Notes under the pieces: generated by a model
The model's database searches: none
Seen by the model: only the letters and a program-made list of their open reading frames with translations
Told to the model about the DNA's origin: nothing
Position numbers and translations under genes: made by a program
Shown here: piece by piece, positions 18,749 to 18,887 of the stretch
How the letters are laid out: each line of letters begins with the position of its first letter
Position numbering within the stretch: position 1 is the stretch's first letter
DNA from: Cudoniella acicularis
Lineage: Eukaryota; Ascomycota; Leotiomycetes; Helotiales; Helotiaceae
DNA length: 18,887 bases
Reading direction: 5' to 3'
Assembly (NCBI GenBank): GCA_013054445.1
Contig: JAAMPI010001143.1
Span: 1 to 18,887 of the forward strand

Positions 18749-18887
18749 CGTGAGTGGGGATTTATGTTGCTGGGGGAGAGAAAGATGGGAGGCGCACAGT
18801 GGTAAGCATCAACATGCCTCGTGCCTCGTTACCAGAGTTGGACTGGGAACGTCGTGGAAAGCAGTGAAATTTATGATCCGGAGCGCG

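Noticed and set aside
1..18887. CRISPR array, integron or secondary metabolite cluster
   Set aside because: No regularly spaced repeats, no prokaryotic features and no backbone synthase; the genes are eukaryotic with spliceosomal introns.

Overview
The window comes from a filamentous ascomycete (Pezizomycotina, possibly Leotiomycetes; the class is a guess). The reasons are short introns of 47-108 bp with CTAAC-like branch points and GTAWGN-like donors, a dispersed 5S rRNA gene, fungal gene families (Gcn5 HAT, GH47 mannosidase, Mup1-type permease, secreted DUF8021-like protein, F-box/ankyrin and F-box/LRR proteins), and C-to-T nonsense changes that look like repeat-induced point mutation (RIP).

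Layout. 1-1966: AT-rich, no credible gene, a few diverged repeats. 1967-4610 (-): an F-box/ankyrin gene split by a 917-bp retroelement-like insertion (2872-3788) with a perfect 14-bp target duplication. The insert carries a tRNA-like sequence with an extended stem and no normal anticodon arm. 5049-5896 (-): a secreted DUF8021-like gene broken at a G-run next to an unresolved N. 6218-7603: a decayed Tc1/mariner element with long terminal inverted repeats and a transposase full of stops. 8387-9676 (+): an intact but diverged Gcn5. 9885-10003 (+): a 5S rRNA gene with a replaced 5' end. 10020-11282: no gene found. 11283-13088 (+) and 12666-14205 (-): a Mup1-like amino acid permease and an MFS phosphate-type transporter, convergent and apparently joined tail-to-tail with both 3' ends missing. 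14870-16613 (-): an F-box/LRR pseudogene with four in-frame C-to-T-type stops. 16875-18748 (-): an intact GH47 alpha-1,2-mannosidase.

Only the Gcn5 and GH47 genes look fully intact. The rest fall into three groups: transposon insertion, RIP-like or neutral decay, and breaks at homopolymers that could be sequencing errors (C9 at 2326-2334, G8+N at 5424-5432). I see no pathway-level cooperation or biosynthetic cluster; this reads as an accessory, transposon-affected region next to housekeeping genes. The most unusual items are the tRNA-like hairpin inside the insertion, the tail-to-tail transporter junction and the diverged Gcn5.
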